From NCBI RefSeq assembly GCF_033958435.1, contig NC_134137.1, positions 229,999,501 through 230,063,500 on the forward strand: a stretch of DNA of 64,000 bases. The letters are read 5' to 3'. Shown here piece by piece: positions 22,512 through 38,769 of the stretch. The translations under genes were made by a program, and so were the position numbers. The stretch comes from Carettochelys insculpta (Eukaryota > Chordata > Testudines > Carettochelyidae). The notes below the pieces were generated by a model. It saw only the letters and a list, made by a program, of their open reading frames with translations, was not told the DNA's origin and did no database searches. Position 1 is the stretch's first letter; each line of letters begins with the position of its first letter.

Positions 22512-22790
22512 GGCTATGTCCACACTCACGATCAACTTCGAAATGGCCATGCTAATGGCCAATCGAAGAATACTAATGAGATGCTGAAATGAATATTCAG
22601 CACCTCATTAGCATGGTGCCAGCCGAGTCACTTCAAAAGTGCCACATTTCACTCACCTGAGGCTTGTCTACACAGGACCCTGCAAACATCCTGAATATTC
22701 ATTTCAGCGCTTCATTAGTATTCTTCGATTTGGCCATTAGCCTGACCATTTAGAAGTTTTTCATAAGTGTAGACAGGAAAAAGCTATGTT
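22512..22790. mobile_element. Palindromic MITE
   Basis: Starts with GGCTATGTCCACACTCACGA and ends near GTGTAGACAGGAAAAAGC. Inner inverted motifs include GAATACTAATGAG..TTCAG and CATTAGTATTCTTCGA. The TIR type (CTACAC/GTGTAG close to the ends) matches the Harbinger-like MITEs elsewhere in the window. Ends are approximate. Confidence 0.55.
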
Positions 22791-22852
22791 TAGAAATGTG
22801 AGTTTACGCCTACACTGGATTAAATACAACTTGCTAAAACCTCTTTAAATAG

Positions 22853-23612
22853 AGGTTTAACCTCTCTAGTCTGGGCCTGCTTCTACACTCGCCTCCTCCC
22901 GTCGGAGGAAGGCATGGTAATGAGGCAATTTGAAGCAGGCTAATGAAGTGCTAATGTGTATATTCAGCTCCTCATTCGCATAATGGCATCCATGCACAAT
23001 TCACAGTGGAGACCTCAAAATGCAGATTGACAGTGTAGATGAGGGCAGCTTCAAAATAAGCACCCCACTTTGACATTCCCTTACTCCCACAAAACTAGGT
23101 GGGAGTACGGGAATGTCGAAGTGGGACACTTATTTCAAAGCTGTCTGCATCTACACTGTCAATCTGCAATTCAAAGTCTGCACTTTGAAATCCATGTGGC
23201 CACTATTATGCTAATGAGGTGCTGAATATACATGCTGGCACCTCATTAGCCTGCTTCTAATTGCCTCATTACCATGCCCCCCCTCTGATGGGAGGAGGCA
23301 AGTGTAGAAACAGCCTGAGACCCTTGGGACCTGACCAGTTCCAACTAAGAGAATTTGCTGGACCACAGGAGGTCAATATTGTCTAGCAGCATTACCAACA
23401 CTTCCACTGTTTACTGGGCTCTTACAAGACATTTAGGGGTAAATCACAGCTAAATAACAGCACAGAACACTAAGAGCCAAGATAGGTGCCTGTAAACAAA
23501 ACTTTATGGGACCAGAGGAAACTTGGCCACACCCATGATAAGTGATAACTAAAATCATGCGAGATTGTGGATGTTACCAGACGAGAGAGTGCCAAACTAG
23601 AGACGTTCAGCA
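22853..23612. mobile_element. Pogo/Tigger-like MITE, split by a second MITE
   Basis: The left terminus, about GTTTAACCTCTCTAGTCTGG, continues after the nested insertion as ACCCTTGGGACCTGACCAGT. The right terminus at about 23585-23612 reads, in reverse complement, CGTCTCTAGTTTGGCAC. The shared TCTCTAGT(C/T)TGG supports terminal inverted repeats. The body (GAATTTGCTGGACCACAGGA and onwards) is a repeat I know from turtle genomes; the class assignment is tentative. Confidence 0.55.
22874..23315. mobile_element. Foldback MITE with ~220-bp arms, nested
   Basis: Almost the whole 442-bp element is an imperfect palindrome centred near 23097. The left end GGCCTGCTTCTACACTCGCC pairs with the right end (reverse complement GGCTGTTTCTACACTTGCC), and the inner AATGTCGAAGTGGG/CCCACTTTGACATT and GACAGTGTAGATG/CATCTACACTGTC pairs agree. 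It interrupts the CTCTAGTCTGG terminus of the surrounding MITE, so it is the younger insertion. Confidence 0.75.
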
Positions 23613-23614
23613 TG

Positions 23615-25095
23615 TACAACAACTGTCCTCGTCCAAATTAAGAGGAAAAACTCTGACAGTTAAAGTATGTTAGAAAACATGTTAATACATTTTCTGACTT
23701 GGCACATTTTCCTACTGTAGATTAGGCCTTAAAGGTGATTGTTTACCATGAAACTAAGTACTGGTGATGGCAGTTCAAACACCTTTATTCTCCATGTCAG
23801 TGCAGCATTTTTCACCAGCACTCAATTTATCATTTTAAAAACAAAGAACCAGAATAAGATATAAACTCCAAACACACAGAAACAGCAATCATTTTCAGAC
23901 ACTACTGACATGCGCAAATGTTATGCATGTGAATTAGAGGTAAAACACTGAATAAATTCTGAGAATATTGTCCCACACAGCCAACCTACATTTCAAGATA
24001 CCATGCTGGCTATATGAAGATGAGGTGGTGGCCTTCCAATCCAAAACTTGTTATAATAGGTTTTCCCCTGCAATCTTTATGCAGGAGGGGACATACAGAG
24101 AAGTATAAATGTAGCACTGACATAGAAGGGTCATAACTCACAATGACTTCAGTGGGAACCGAATGTGTGGGAAGAGTTTGGTCCAGGGCATCTCAATTTT
24201 AATCTTAATTCCATTGCTACAGTAGAATTATGGCTCCCTACACAAAAGATACCTGAGAAGACTATCAAGGTTTTCTGCATTCAGGTACCTGTGTCCATTC
24301 GGGAACAAGCGGCAGCTGAGAAAAAATTCTCTTTTGAGAGAGGTGGAATATATTCAAACAGGGTATTTGTACACACGAGATCAAGGGTAGGCAATAATTT
24401 TTGATGGGTGGGACACTCCAAGAATTTGGAAAGTGGTCAAGGGCTGCACTCATTCTATGGAGGAGGTATGGAGTAAGGCATTGAGGGTGGATGCTGAAGG
24501 GAGCAAGGGATAGCTACTGGAGTACAGCAGAGGGTGTAGGTTTTCGAGGGAGTTTGGGTGAAAGAGATGGTTGTGTCCTGGGTCAGGGGATTAGGTTGCA
24601 GGGTCCAGGAAGGAGTATGGGCGCAGGAAAGAATTCTGGTTTAGGGTAAAGGTGTAGGAGTGGCTGCAGAATCCGGGATGATCCTCCTGGCTAGCAGCCC
24701 TCTTGGCAGACTTCCCTGCCTGCCAGCAGCCCCAGCCCACTGGCTGTTCCATGTGGTTGTCTGCAAGGGAGGGCTTTGTGCTGCTGCCACTCCCTAAAAA
24801 AATCTCTCATCTTCTCTTGGCTTGCTTTGCACATTGCCCCCATACTCCAGCATAATCTCTGAACTGCCATTGGCCAGTAACCAGCCAACTGGAAACTAAG
24901 AAATTGTGCTTCATCACCCCGTCACAGCAAAATCTCTCAGCTCTCACTGGCTGGTTTCACACACTGCCCCTGTCCTCCAGCAAAATCTCTCATTGTCAAT
25001 TGGCTGGAAATGCTTGCGTAAGCAGGTGCAATTTGACAATGCAGTTGAAAAAAGCCTTAATAAAAGAGCAAACTGGAGGTGGCACAGGCTGCTTC
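23615..25095. other. Intronic stretch, possible hAT-like remnant
   Basis: From about 24385, CAAGGGTAGGCAATAATTTT followed by a GC-rich body with GGAGTTTGGGTGAAAGAG-type phrases to about 24900 resembles a non-autonomous hAT element. No target duplication was found. The remainder is unremarkable. Confidence 0.35.
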
Positions 25096-25099
25096 AAAG

Positions 25100-25236
25100 T
25101 CCTGATAAAACAACGAGAAGTCCTGTGGCACCTTATAGACTAACAGATTCCCTAAGAGTTAGTCTACAAGGTGCCACAAGACTTCTTGCTGTTTTAGTGG
25201 GTGCAGACTAACACAGCTACTCCTCTGAATCCTGAT
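25100..25236. mobile_element. Penelope-like tail foldback
   Basis: A minus-strand tail at 25107-25149 (AGTCCTGTGGCACCTTATAG) is followed directly by a plus-strand tail at 25155-25218 (AGTCTACAAGGTGCCACAAG, then GTGCAGACTAACACAGCTAC). The copies pair as an imperfect hairpin. TCCTGAT at 25100-25106 and 25230-25236 may be the target duplication. The architecture is the same as at 13.8 kb, but from a different subfamily (compare the tail at 57620-57660). Confidence 0.65.
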
Positions 25237-25429
25237 GAACAGTCTTCAGCTAGCCCAGAGTTTCTACAGAAATAATTAGCTTTACACAGAGGTTCCATGA
25301 GCCCCAACAAGTTGGGTACCATATCCCATCCTACGTATTAGCTCAAAAAAAAACTTTAAAGCAAACAACTTCAAACCTTCCAACTGTGCAGCTTTCATTT
25401 TATAGACTACTAACTTCCACACTTCCTTA

Positions 25430-29235
<3,806 letters not shown>

Positions 29236-29239
29236 TTGT

Positions 29240-30375
29240 AACAGGAGGCATCATAGTCCAAAGAGGGAGCTGTTGGAGGAGGTCACACAATTACTCTAGG
29301 GGAATTGCAGTATTATTCATAAACTATCTGGAGAAAGGGGTAAACTGTGATGTGACACAGTTTGCAGATGACACTAAACTGCTCAAGATAGTTAAGACCA
29401 AAGCAGATTGTTCAGAACTTCAAAAGGATCTCACAAAACTGAGTGATTGGGCAGCAAAATGGCAAATTAAATTTAATGTGGATAAATGTAACATAATGCA
29501 CACTGGAAAAAATAACCTGAACTATGCATACAGTACGACGGGGGCTAATTTAGCTACAATGCATCAGGAAAGAGATCTTGCAGTCATCATGGATAATTCT
29601 CTGAAAACATCCATGCAGTGTGCAACAACAGTCAAAAAAAAAAAAAAGCAGGGTGTTAGAAACCATTTAAAAAGGGATAGAGAATATGTCAGAGAATATC
29701 TTATTGTCCTGATATAAAGTCATGGTATGACCACATCGTGAATATTGTGTACAGATGTGGTCTCCTCATCTCAAAAAAGATATACCGGCATTAGAAAAGG
29801 TTCAAAAAAGGGCAACTAAAACTATTAGGGGTTTGGAGCAGGTCCCATATGAAGAGAGATTAGAGAGACTAGAACTTTTCAGCTTGTAGAGGAGGAGACT
29901 AAGGGGGGATATGATAGAGGTCTATAAAATTATGAGTGGTTTGGAGAAAGTGAACAAGGAAAAATTATATGCTTGTTCCCATAATATCAGAAATAGAGAA
30001 CACCAAATTAAATTAATGGACAACAGGTTTAAAACTAATAAAAGGAAGTTCTTTACACAGCACACAGTTAGCCTGTGGACCTCCTTGCCAGAAGAGGTTG
30101 TAAAGCCTAGGACTATAATAGGGTTTAAAAAAGAGCCAGATAAATTCATGGAGGTTAGGTACATTAATGGCTATTAGCCAGGATGGGTAAGAAATGGTGT
30201 CCCTAGCCTCTGTCAGAGGCTGGAGATGGATGGCAGGAGAGAGAGATCACTTGATCGTTACCTGTTCAGTCCACTCCTTCTGGGGCAACGGGTATTGGCC
30301 ACTGTTGGCAGACAGGATACTGGGCTGGATGGACCTTTGGTCCGACCCAGTATGGCAATTCTTATGTTCTCCCTT
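29240..30375 (+). mobile_element. CR1 LINE, 5'-truncated 3' half
   Basis: The plus strand encodes the RT catalytic box TQFADDTKLL followed by WAAKWQIKFNVDKCNIMH. After a frameshift at an A-run (29634-29647) it continues through the C-terminal blocks with [14 protein letters not shown] and IEVYKIMSGLEKV, and FKTNKRKFFTQHTVSLW. The 3' UTR ends GGATGGACCTTTGGTCCGAC followed by CAGTATGGCAATTCTTATGTTC. It is a typical 5'-truncated CR1 insertion, inactivated by frameshifts and a premature stop. Confidence 0.88.
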
Positions 30376-30379
30376 AATG

Positions 30380-31030
30380 CTGGCTGTGGTGTTGTCTTCA
30401 GAGCTGGGCCATTGGTGAGCAGCAGCTGCTGGTCAGAAACCCAATTCTGAAGGCAGAGCCACTGACAGCAGCAGCCCTGAAGAAAAAAATGGCATGGTAT
30501 GGTATAGCCAATCTTATTTCTCCACTGCTGTTGGTAAGGTGCTGCCTTCAGAGTTTGGTACGTTCTGGCCACACAGCTACAAAGGCAGTGCAAGTGGCAA
30601 TACCATGACTCCTGTACAATAATCTTGCAAAGCCTCTGCAACTGCCTTTTGGTTGGGCTCCACAGTCTGAGAGACACAAGTCTCATCCATAAAATCTGTA
30701 TAGTATAAAGCAAAAGTATACAAAAGACCCAGTTTCACAGTCTATGATGCATTATTCTCAGCCATGAACATGACTGGACCCTGACTGACTGATGACTGTG
30801 ATCACTCACTGACAAGTATGATCATAGTTCATGGTAGTTGTGGATACTCAGTGGCTGAAAAAAAATCCATCCTTGAACCACAAACTATTATGGTGAGGAC
30901 AGGTGTTTCCAGGTACAGCAGGAGGATGGTCACCACGACTGAAAGACTGTCTCTCCTTCCTCCTATGCTTCTTGTCCTCCTCAGCTCGTCGATGGGCAAG
31001 TTCAAAATGCAGGAGAGCATAATTTATTAC
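30380..31030. other. Unrecognised stretch
   Basis: No exon or mobile-element signal could be supported between the CR1 end and the following MITE. Confidence 0.4.
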
Positions 31031-31031
31031 A

Positions 31032-31438
31032 GTAGTCCTTTGAGTTATGAGAGGGCTGTGTTCCAATGCACCCTCACATAACTCGAATTTAATGTAAATT
31101 GGGGGGGTGGCTTTTTCCCCAAAGGAATGCATGTTCTGCAGCCAAGGAAACAGCAGGAGCACAAGCAGCAACTTTTGAAAGGTAAGTCCTCGGGGGGAGG
31201 AGTGGGGGGAGGCAGGCAAAGCCTGGCGGTGGTTGGGGCTGTGCGAGGGGGTAGAGGGGTTAGGACTGTGGAAGGGGGTGGTGTTGAGCCAGGGCTGCAT
31301 GGCCCTGCGGGGGGGTTGAGCCAGAGCCCCGCAGGGGGGTGAACCAGGGCCAGGGGAGCGGGATTTTGACTCACCCTTAACTCACATTAATGTGGGTTAA
31401 GCACAACTTGAAATTGCGCATTTTGAGGGATTACTGTA
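31032..31438. mobile_element. Tigger/pogo-like MITE
   Basis: The left end TACAGTAGTCCTTTGAGTTA and right end (reverse complement TACAGTAATCCCTCAAAATG) form a terminal inverted repeat bounded by TA, as expected of Tc1/mariner-pogo elements. The interior is GC-rich with AACTC..TTAATGT-type subterminal inverted motifs. Confidence 0.6.
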
Positions 31439-31532
31439 CTCTCTCCATTTCGAGTGACACTGGACGAGTGTCTCCCAAGTGTCAATGTCAATACTGAACT
31501 TCTTTAAAAACAAGGAAAAGTGGGTCTTTGCC

Positions 31533-31608
31533 CAGGAAAGCTTATGCCACAATTTATCTGTTAGTCTATAAGGTGCCACAGGACTTAACATGGTTACCCC
31601 TCTGGCAC
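31533..31608 (+). mobile_element. Penelope-like tail fragment
   Basis: CAGGAAAGCTTATGCCACAA and TTAGTCTATAAGGTGCCACA match the plus-strand tail of the element ending at about 57660. Confidence 0.6.
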
Positions 31609-31614
31609 TTCTTT

Positions 31615-32630
31615 AACTTATCCTTCAGCAAGTCCTTATAATGCTTCTGTTGGCCTCCTACGTTATGATATCCTTTTTTCAGCTGACAGAACAGGACCTG
31701 TTTTCGGAGGAGATGGTCTGGCATCTGGCCAATGTGAGCAGTCTGGCAGAGTTGCTGATAGATGATCATTGTCCCAACGCTGGTGGTCTTTGCCTCTTCC
31801 AGAACACTAACATTGATGCATCAGTCTTCCCATCTGATCTTCAAGGTTTTGTGGAGACAGCATCGGCGATGTCTGTCACGGACTGTCAAGCAATGTCTGT
31901 AGGTTGTCCAGAGAATAATGGCTTGATAAACGAGATGCTTAGCATCTGTTTGAATATCATGATCTTCAAAAACTCTGTGCCATAAACAAGTAAAGGCTGC
32001 ACTGGCAGAGCTCAGGTGGTGTTGGCTTTCTGCATTAAAATCTGCCTTGGATGACAGATGATTTCCAAGGTAGAGGAAATGGCTGACATTCTCCATACTT
32101 AACCACTGATTTCAATAGATGGAGCATGTGGTAGCCCATTTGGAGACGGATGATGGAGCACTTTGCTCTTCTTGCAGTTGAGGGTGAGACCAAGACCTGT
32201 GTAAGCATCAGCAAACATATTCAGGATAGTTTGAAGATCCTTCTCAGAGTGGTCAGAAAACTGAGTTATCAACATACTGAAGTTCCACAATACATGTGAT
32301 AGAAATCTTACTCTTGGCAGGCAGAAAGCTCAGCCTGAACAGCTTTCCATCCTTCCTATAAATGATTTCAATGCCAGCTGGAAGCTCCCCAGCAATTAGG
32401 TAAAAAATGATGGCAATAAAAACCACAAACGTGGTTGGGGCAATGAGGCAGCCCTGTTTGACTCCTGTTTGTACTTTCAAAGATTCACTCTGGGAGTCAA
32501 TACGACCCAGAAAAGTCACTTTTATGTTGTCATTAAGCAACTTTAGGGCACTGATATTTATCAGGACGTCCAGTCGTCAAAAGTACAATCCAGAGAGCAC
32601 AGGAATACACTAAATCAAAGGCTTTAGTTA
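31615..32630 (-). mobile_element. Older LINE copy with RT remnants
   Basis: Minus-strand frames show GVKQGCLIAPTTF (RT block), then ELQYVDN in place of a YADD box, GLTLNCKKSKVL, FLYLGNHLSS and a degraded distal part. It belongs to the same broad APE-LINE group as copies A-C, but another family. Several frameshifts separate the blocks. The full-length LINE at 32677 lies just outside its 5' side. Confidence 0.7.
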
Positions 32631-32676
32631 GATAAATGAAAGCCAATATATATTGCAGTACATATATATACTGGTT

Positions 32677-35600
32677 CCAAGGTTGTCATGCGGAGGGCAG
32701 TTGTGGGGATAAGCTCCCATAGCCTATAAAATTCCCTCAATGGCGCGCGTCTCAAAAAGCCTCTGACAAGCATGTCCAGCTCCGGGCCTTCTCGTGTGGC
32801 TTAGTTTTTAAGCCTGGCGGAGCCGTTTCTACTGACAGGAGAAGGGGCAAAAGGCGGCACACTGGCGCATTAAAACCGGTTGCTTCAGGCAGGTGAGGCT
32901 CGTTAGCCTTGGTCGGTCACTCACCTAGGAGAAGGTAAACTCTGATTTCAAACCCCTGCTGCCTTGCGGTCACACGCATTCTAGGGAAGGGCTTCAGGAG
33001 TTAACCCTGAGGAAAAATCCGGAGTTGGAGACCCGAAGGCAGCCTGATGTTACTTTTGACATCTTCCTGGCAACTCCTGCGATGCTGCTGATGCCAAACT
33101 GTACCGGCTCACCATTCCTTTGGATTCATCAGCAACATGGAGAGGGGGGATCTGCTACATGGGCAACAGCTCATCCTTCATACAAAATTTGCCCAGGCAT
33201 GTGCCCTGGAGAGGACACTCCAGCGTCGCCTCACAGCGTCGGCATAACACGGGAAGCAACAGTATACCGGTTATAAGTCATAGCTCGCTGGAGAAGAGCT
33301 TGACGCCAGGGGTTGCTTCCGATGGTGGGAGGTGTCATCGTAGCCTCATTGGACAGCTACTGCCCACCTCAAACTGGGCAGCCCCCAGCCAATAAGGTGC
33401 TGTCTCACCACAGTCCATTTGTTTCACTGAGTGCGTGGAGCTAAGGGATCAATCCCAACAGGTGGTCTGAAATCTGTGCACCAAACGAAAAGGAAAAAAA
33501 AATACAAAAGCACCCGGTTCTTCGACTGGGCCCCTGGAATGTTAGAACCATGATAACTGGACTTTCAGACAACCTTGAAGACATAGATGATATCCGCAAG
33601 ACAGCGGTTATTAACAACGAACTGAGAAGGTTAAAAACGGACATTGTTGCCCTTCAGGAGACAAGACTCATCTTCAGGCAGTCTAAAGGAGAAAGATTTC
33701 ACTTTTTTCTGGATGGGAAAACCCCCTAGTGAGACCAAAGAGCACAGCGTGGGTTTTGCAATCAAGAATAGTCTGATTGGCTCCATCGTACCACCCAGAG
33801 GGCGCGTGGAAAGGCTTATACAACTCCAGGTGCAAACAGCTGCAGGTCTGACCAACATCATCAGTGCCTATGCTCCAACACTGACCTCTTCCCAAGAAGC
33901 TAAGGACAAGTTTTATGATGAGCTCAGCATTGCAATCGAAGAAATTCCAACTCGCGAGCCACTGATCATTCTTGGGGATTTTAACGCAAGAGTTGGTGCT
34001 GACCATTCCAGCTGGCCCACATGCTTAGGGCAATTCAGAGTTGGGAAGTTAAATGAGAATGGGCAGCAACTGCTGGAGCTTTGCTGCCAGCCCAGTCTCT
34101 GTGTTACCAACACTTTTTTGAAGACCAAGCCTCAGCACAGTGTGTCATGGCGTCATCCCAGGTCCAAACACTGGCACCAGCTGGACTTGATCCTTGTAAG
34201 GAGCGCCTGCATAGGCAACGTCAAGCTGTCTCGCAGCTATCATAGTGCAGACTGCAACTCCGACCATTCACTTGTTGCCAGCAAGATCAGGCTTCAACCT
34301 CGGAGGCTGTATCAAACAAAGAATGCAGGTAGGCCATGAATCAACATCTGCATGACCAAAGACCCTGAGAGGGTTGCACAGTTTACCCGTGCCCTCAATG
34401 CAGCCCTTCCTGGCCCAACCAGTGCAGATGCCAGTGGAAGGTGGGCATACCTTAGGGACACCATCTACAACACAGCGACGTCAACTTTGGTAAGAAGCAG
34501 ACGAAGTCAGCTGACTGGTTTGAAGCACACTCAGAAGAGCTGCTGCCCATCGTTGAGGAGAAGCGGCTTGCAGCGACAACATACAAGACATCCCTGAGCG
34601 AAAGGAACTTGCAGATACTCAGGGCCGCTAGTGATAAAGTCCAAAGGACAGCCAGACGCTGTGCTAATGACTACTGGCTTCAGCTCTGCTCCAGAATCCA
34701 CACCTGTGCAGACAATGGCAACATAAAGGGCATGTATGATGGAATCGGGGAAGCCACTGGACCAATTCAAAATAAGATTGCTCCCCTGAAGGCACTCAGT
34801 GGAGAGATCCTTAAGGACCGCTCCAAACAGATGGAAAGGTGTGTGGAGCATTACTCATAGTTGTATGCTTCGGAGAACACTGTCACAGAAGCAGCACTGA
34901 ACGCCATTAGGTGCCTTCCAACTTTGTCAGAGATCGACAATGTACCAAGGTCAGCCGGGCACTTGATGCACTGGCAGTTGGGAAAGCCCCAGGTAAAGAC
35001 AGCATTCCATCAGAAATTCTCAAGTGTGCTTAGAGCAGCCTGATTCCAGAACTACATGGGCTGCTGCGTCAGTGTTGGAAGGAGCGGAAAGTACCACAAG
35101 ACATGAGAGATGCCAACACAGTCACTCTTTACAAGAACAAGGGTGACAGGAGCGACTGTAACAACTATCGTGGTATATCCCTCCTTAGTATTGTTGGAAA
35201 GCTCTTTGCCCAGGTAGTATTATAGAGGCTCCAAGTCCCTGCAGAAGAGTTTATCCTGAGTCACAGTGTGGGTTTAGAGCTAAAACATCTACCATCAATA
35301 TGATATTTTCCCTTAGGCAGCTGCAGAAAAAGTGCAGGGAACAGCAAAGGCCACTATGCATTGCATTCATCGACCTAACCAAGGCTTTGGACCTTGTTAG
35401 CAGAAATGGTCTTTTTCAAATTCTGGAAAAGATTGGCTGTCCCCCCTCCCTGCTCAATATTATCAAGTCTTTCCACGAGGACATGAAGGGAGTCATTGTC
35501 TATGATGGATCCACCTCTGAACCTTTCAGTATCCACAGTGGAGTGAAGCAGGGTTGCGTTCTGGCCCCTACACTTTTTGGAATATTTTTTTCTGTCCTGC

Positions 35601-36726
35601 TCAAATATGCCTTTGGTTTAGCCACAACAGGCATTTATCTCCACACGAGATCTGATGGCAAGCTCTTCCAGCTGTCTAGGTTAAAAGCAAGGACCAAAGT
35701 ACAAACAAGGTGCTTGCGAGACTTCCTCTTTGTGGATGATGCAGCTATTACAACTCATACACAGGAGGAACTACAGCTCCTCATGGATCGCTTTGCGGAT
35801 GCCTGCAAAGAGTTCGGGCTTATTATCAATATCAAGAAAACACAAGTGATGAGTCTGGACACTAACCATCCGCTTGCCATAAGCGTCAACGATCACCAGC
35901 TGGAAGTTGTCCACGAGTTTGTTTACCTGGGCTCCACAATATCCCACAAGCTCTTCCCTTGAAAGTGAGATTAACAAACATATCGGAATGGCTGCCACCA
36001 CACTATCCAGGCTAACAAAAAGAGCATGGTCCAACAGGAAACTCACAGAGTACACCAAAGCACAAGTCTATACAGCCTGCATACTGAGTACTCTCCTGTA
36101 CGGCTGCAAAACTTGGACGCTGAGCTCCAAGTATGAAATGAGTTGAACCTCTTTTCATATGCGTTCCCTGAGATGCATCCTGGGAATCTCCTGGCGGGAC
36201 AAGGTAACCAACAACACGGTGCTCGAACGAGTAGGGACTGCCACCATGCACACTTTGATCAAGCAGAGACGCCTGCAATGGCTAGGTCACATCTCCCCCA
36301 TGCATGACGGTCGCATACCTAAGGATTTGCTCTACGGTGACCTGGCGACAGGGACCAGGCCGCTGGGAAGACCTCATCTCCGCTACAAAGATGTGTGCAA
36401 GTATGACTTGAAGGCTGCTAACATCAGCACTGCCACCTGGGAGACACTCGCCACCGATCGATGCCTGTGGAAGCAACGGGTGAAAAAAGGACTGTCCCAG
36501 TATGAAGACAACCTCAGGCAACAAGCAGAAGAGAAAAGAACCCTGAGGAAGTCCTGCCCCCAGTCCATCAACCAGGGCTCAGTGTTCTCCTGTACCCGGT
36601 ACGGAAAAGACTGTCACTCAAGAATCGGACTTTACAGCCACACTAGACGCTGTTGTCGATCCAACCCTGGGTGCAACAACACACCATAGTCCTCCAGGAC
36701 TGACTGATGCCTACTCTACTACACTC
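32677..36726 (+). mobile_element. APE-type non-LTR LINE, nearly full-length copy C
   Basis: A 4.05-kb insertion flanked by a perfect 14-bp duplication TATATATACTGGTT (32663-32676 and 36727-36740). The 5' UTR runs to about 33500. The endonuclease (33520-34300) shows WNVRTM-like, ALQETRL, GDFNARVG and SDHSLV motifs. The RT (about 34900-36000) has FIDLTKALD, SGVKQGCVLAPTLFG and the catalytic FVDDAA box. The distal part has WLGHISPMHDGRIPKD and a C-terminal CTRYGKDCHS..H..H/C zinc finger. Frameshifts and stops (for example near 34339, 34597, 35043 and 35962) inactivate it. The 3' end GATGCCTACT resembles copies A and B. Confidence 0.9.
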
Positions 36727-37299
36727 TATATATACTGGTTTTGCTCCTGACACTTTTTTTTGCAGGTGCCGTGCTGTGAAGATCACATATGCAGTTCCGC
36801 AACATGGCTGGAAAGCAATCTGTTGGTTGGATCCTACTTTTATGATAATTAGCATGGGTGTTACCTTCCTGCTTTATGTTCCTGTTTTGTTTCTTGTTCC
36901 TGGAACTCACTGTTCTTGTTCCAGTTTAAGGGTCTCTCTGTGTGTGCAGCCATTCAGGGCATACTGCAATATATCTGCTCTTTAGACTATTTACCATATT
37001 CTGTTCAGACCATTAACGACCTAACCAGTTTGTGATTATTACATGTTTTGTCTGACAATCTACCTGTGTATCTTGCTTTGCAGAGGCTTTGGGTTTTTGT
37101 TCATGTGTTGTTCTGGGTTGCTATTTTGGGGTGCATCAGAGGATAATATTTCAATGATGAATGTTTCCATTCTGCAGCCCATGCTGTCTGGAGCATTTAT
37201 TTGAGCAGGTGACTGGTGATACTTTATTTGGACTTTTTGAAACAATGTGAAGATCATGCAACTCTTCCGGGCTTCTAAATTAACTTTGCTGCAGAACTG

Positions 37300-37600
37300 C
37301 TTAGGCCAGGGCCATGCAAAACAAGGCCTGTGGGCCAGATCTGGCTAGCCAAACTGTTGGATCCAATTCATAGGAACCTCTGCTGGTTCCCTGCCTAACC
37401 TGACCCTGCTCAGCATTCAGACTGCTGCTACTTTTGAATCTATATTTAAACTGACAGTAGCTCCTCCTATTTACATCATCCAGAATCTTACAATGCTGCC
37501 TAATCCAGCTCCCTGGACTGAGCACTGAAATCTGCCAACTCTTGCAGAGTGGTAGTCTGGCCAGCTAGAACTACTAGGTGCTGGGCTTATGGAAAGAAAG
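37300..37600. mobile_element. Possible hAT-like fragment
   Basis: CCAGGGCCATGCAAAACAAG followed by GCCTGTGGGCCAGATCTGGC resembles the start of hAT-Charlie-type elements. The right end and target duplication were not identified. Confidence 0.33.
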
Positions 37601-37783
37601 GATAATGTAAGTTAGCATGCTGCACACACAGGTTCATGACAACAGAAGGCCTTCAGTGCATATGGCAAACATGAAGCCCTATGAAACCAGCTTTAATGGG
37701 GGTCCTTTTGTTTCCTTTACCGTAATCGTCTCACGTGACAATGCTCTGGAGCTGGTATGCCATACAGTAGAAATTAGTAGTAC

Positions 37784-38416
37784 AGTAAAACACCAAGATA
37801 TGTGCATTCGAGTTGCGCATATTTTGAATTCACGCAACTGGCATGCCTGACAGAAGCAGGGAAACCACTCCTGTCTGGGGTGGCAGCCTGATTCATGCCA
37901 CTGACAGGAGCAGTTTCCCACTCCTGTCAGGGTGGCAGCCAAGAGTCAGGCTGCCGTCCCTCACAGGAGCGGGGAAACTGCTCCTATCGAGGCAGCAGCC
38001 AAGAGTCAAGCAGGAGCAGTTTCCCAGTCCCCAAAATCAGGAAGCAGCCTGGGTCCCAGCTCCTACTAGAAGAGGGGAGCCAGGCTGCCATCTGGTTCCC
38101 AGCTCCCCACCTCACTGTGGGAGCCAGGAAACTGACCAGCACCAGTGCTGGTCAGTTTCTTGTCCTCTGGGAGCAGGGGGAGCCGGAGCCTGGCTCCCAG
38201 CTCTCCACTGCTCACAGGAGACAGTCTTCTGTCTCCTTTGAGCGGTGGAGAGCTGGAGCTTGGCTCCCAGCTCCCTGTCGCTCAAGGGAGATTGGAAGCT
38301 AACCAGCACTGCTGTGCTGGTCAGTTTCCTGGCTCCCTGAGTTATGTGAAAACTCAACTTACACAGGGTTGTCCACAATGCAACCACTGCATAAATCAGA
38401 GGTCTGTGGTACAGTA
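37784..38416. mobile_element. Possible Tigger-like MITE with GC-rich interior
   Basis: Starts TACAGTAAAACACCAAGATA and ends with a sequence whose reverse complement is TACTGTACCACAGACCTCTG. The interior repeats CAGGAGC(A/G)GTTTCCC and GGGAGCCAGG phrases and has long spurious open frames. It resembles the 31.0-kb MITE in design. Confidence 0.42.
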
Positions 38417-38769
38417 ATGAAAAGCATGCTGGATATAGATATGGATACAAAGCTAACCTTCTTTCCCCTAGATCTGTTCACATTTTGGATCTTTCCCTAA
38501 CTACAGTGGTTACAGAAGCTTGGGATTTGTATGCCTTGCTGACATTGAATGAGCCTATATGGTATGTGCTCTACCAAGACATAGCAGTTGACTGCAAAGT
38601 TTTATATTGTGAAAGGTGCAGCTGTCAATACTGTTCAATTAATGTTCTACAAGCTATACTCTACAACTCGGCTTTATGCATGAACTTGGACAGGACATTT
38701 CGGCAGACTAGAAAAGAAAAGGATACCTAAAATATCATCCAAAACCATCAAGATTTATTTAACAGTAAT

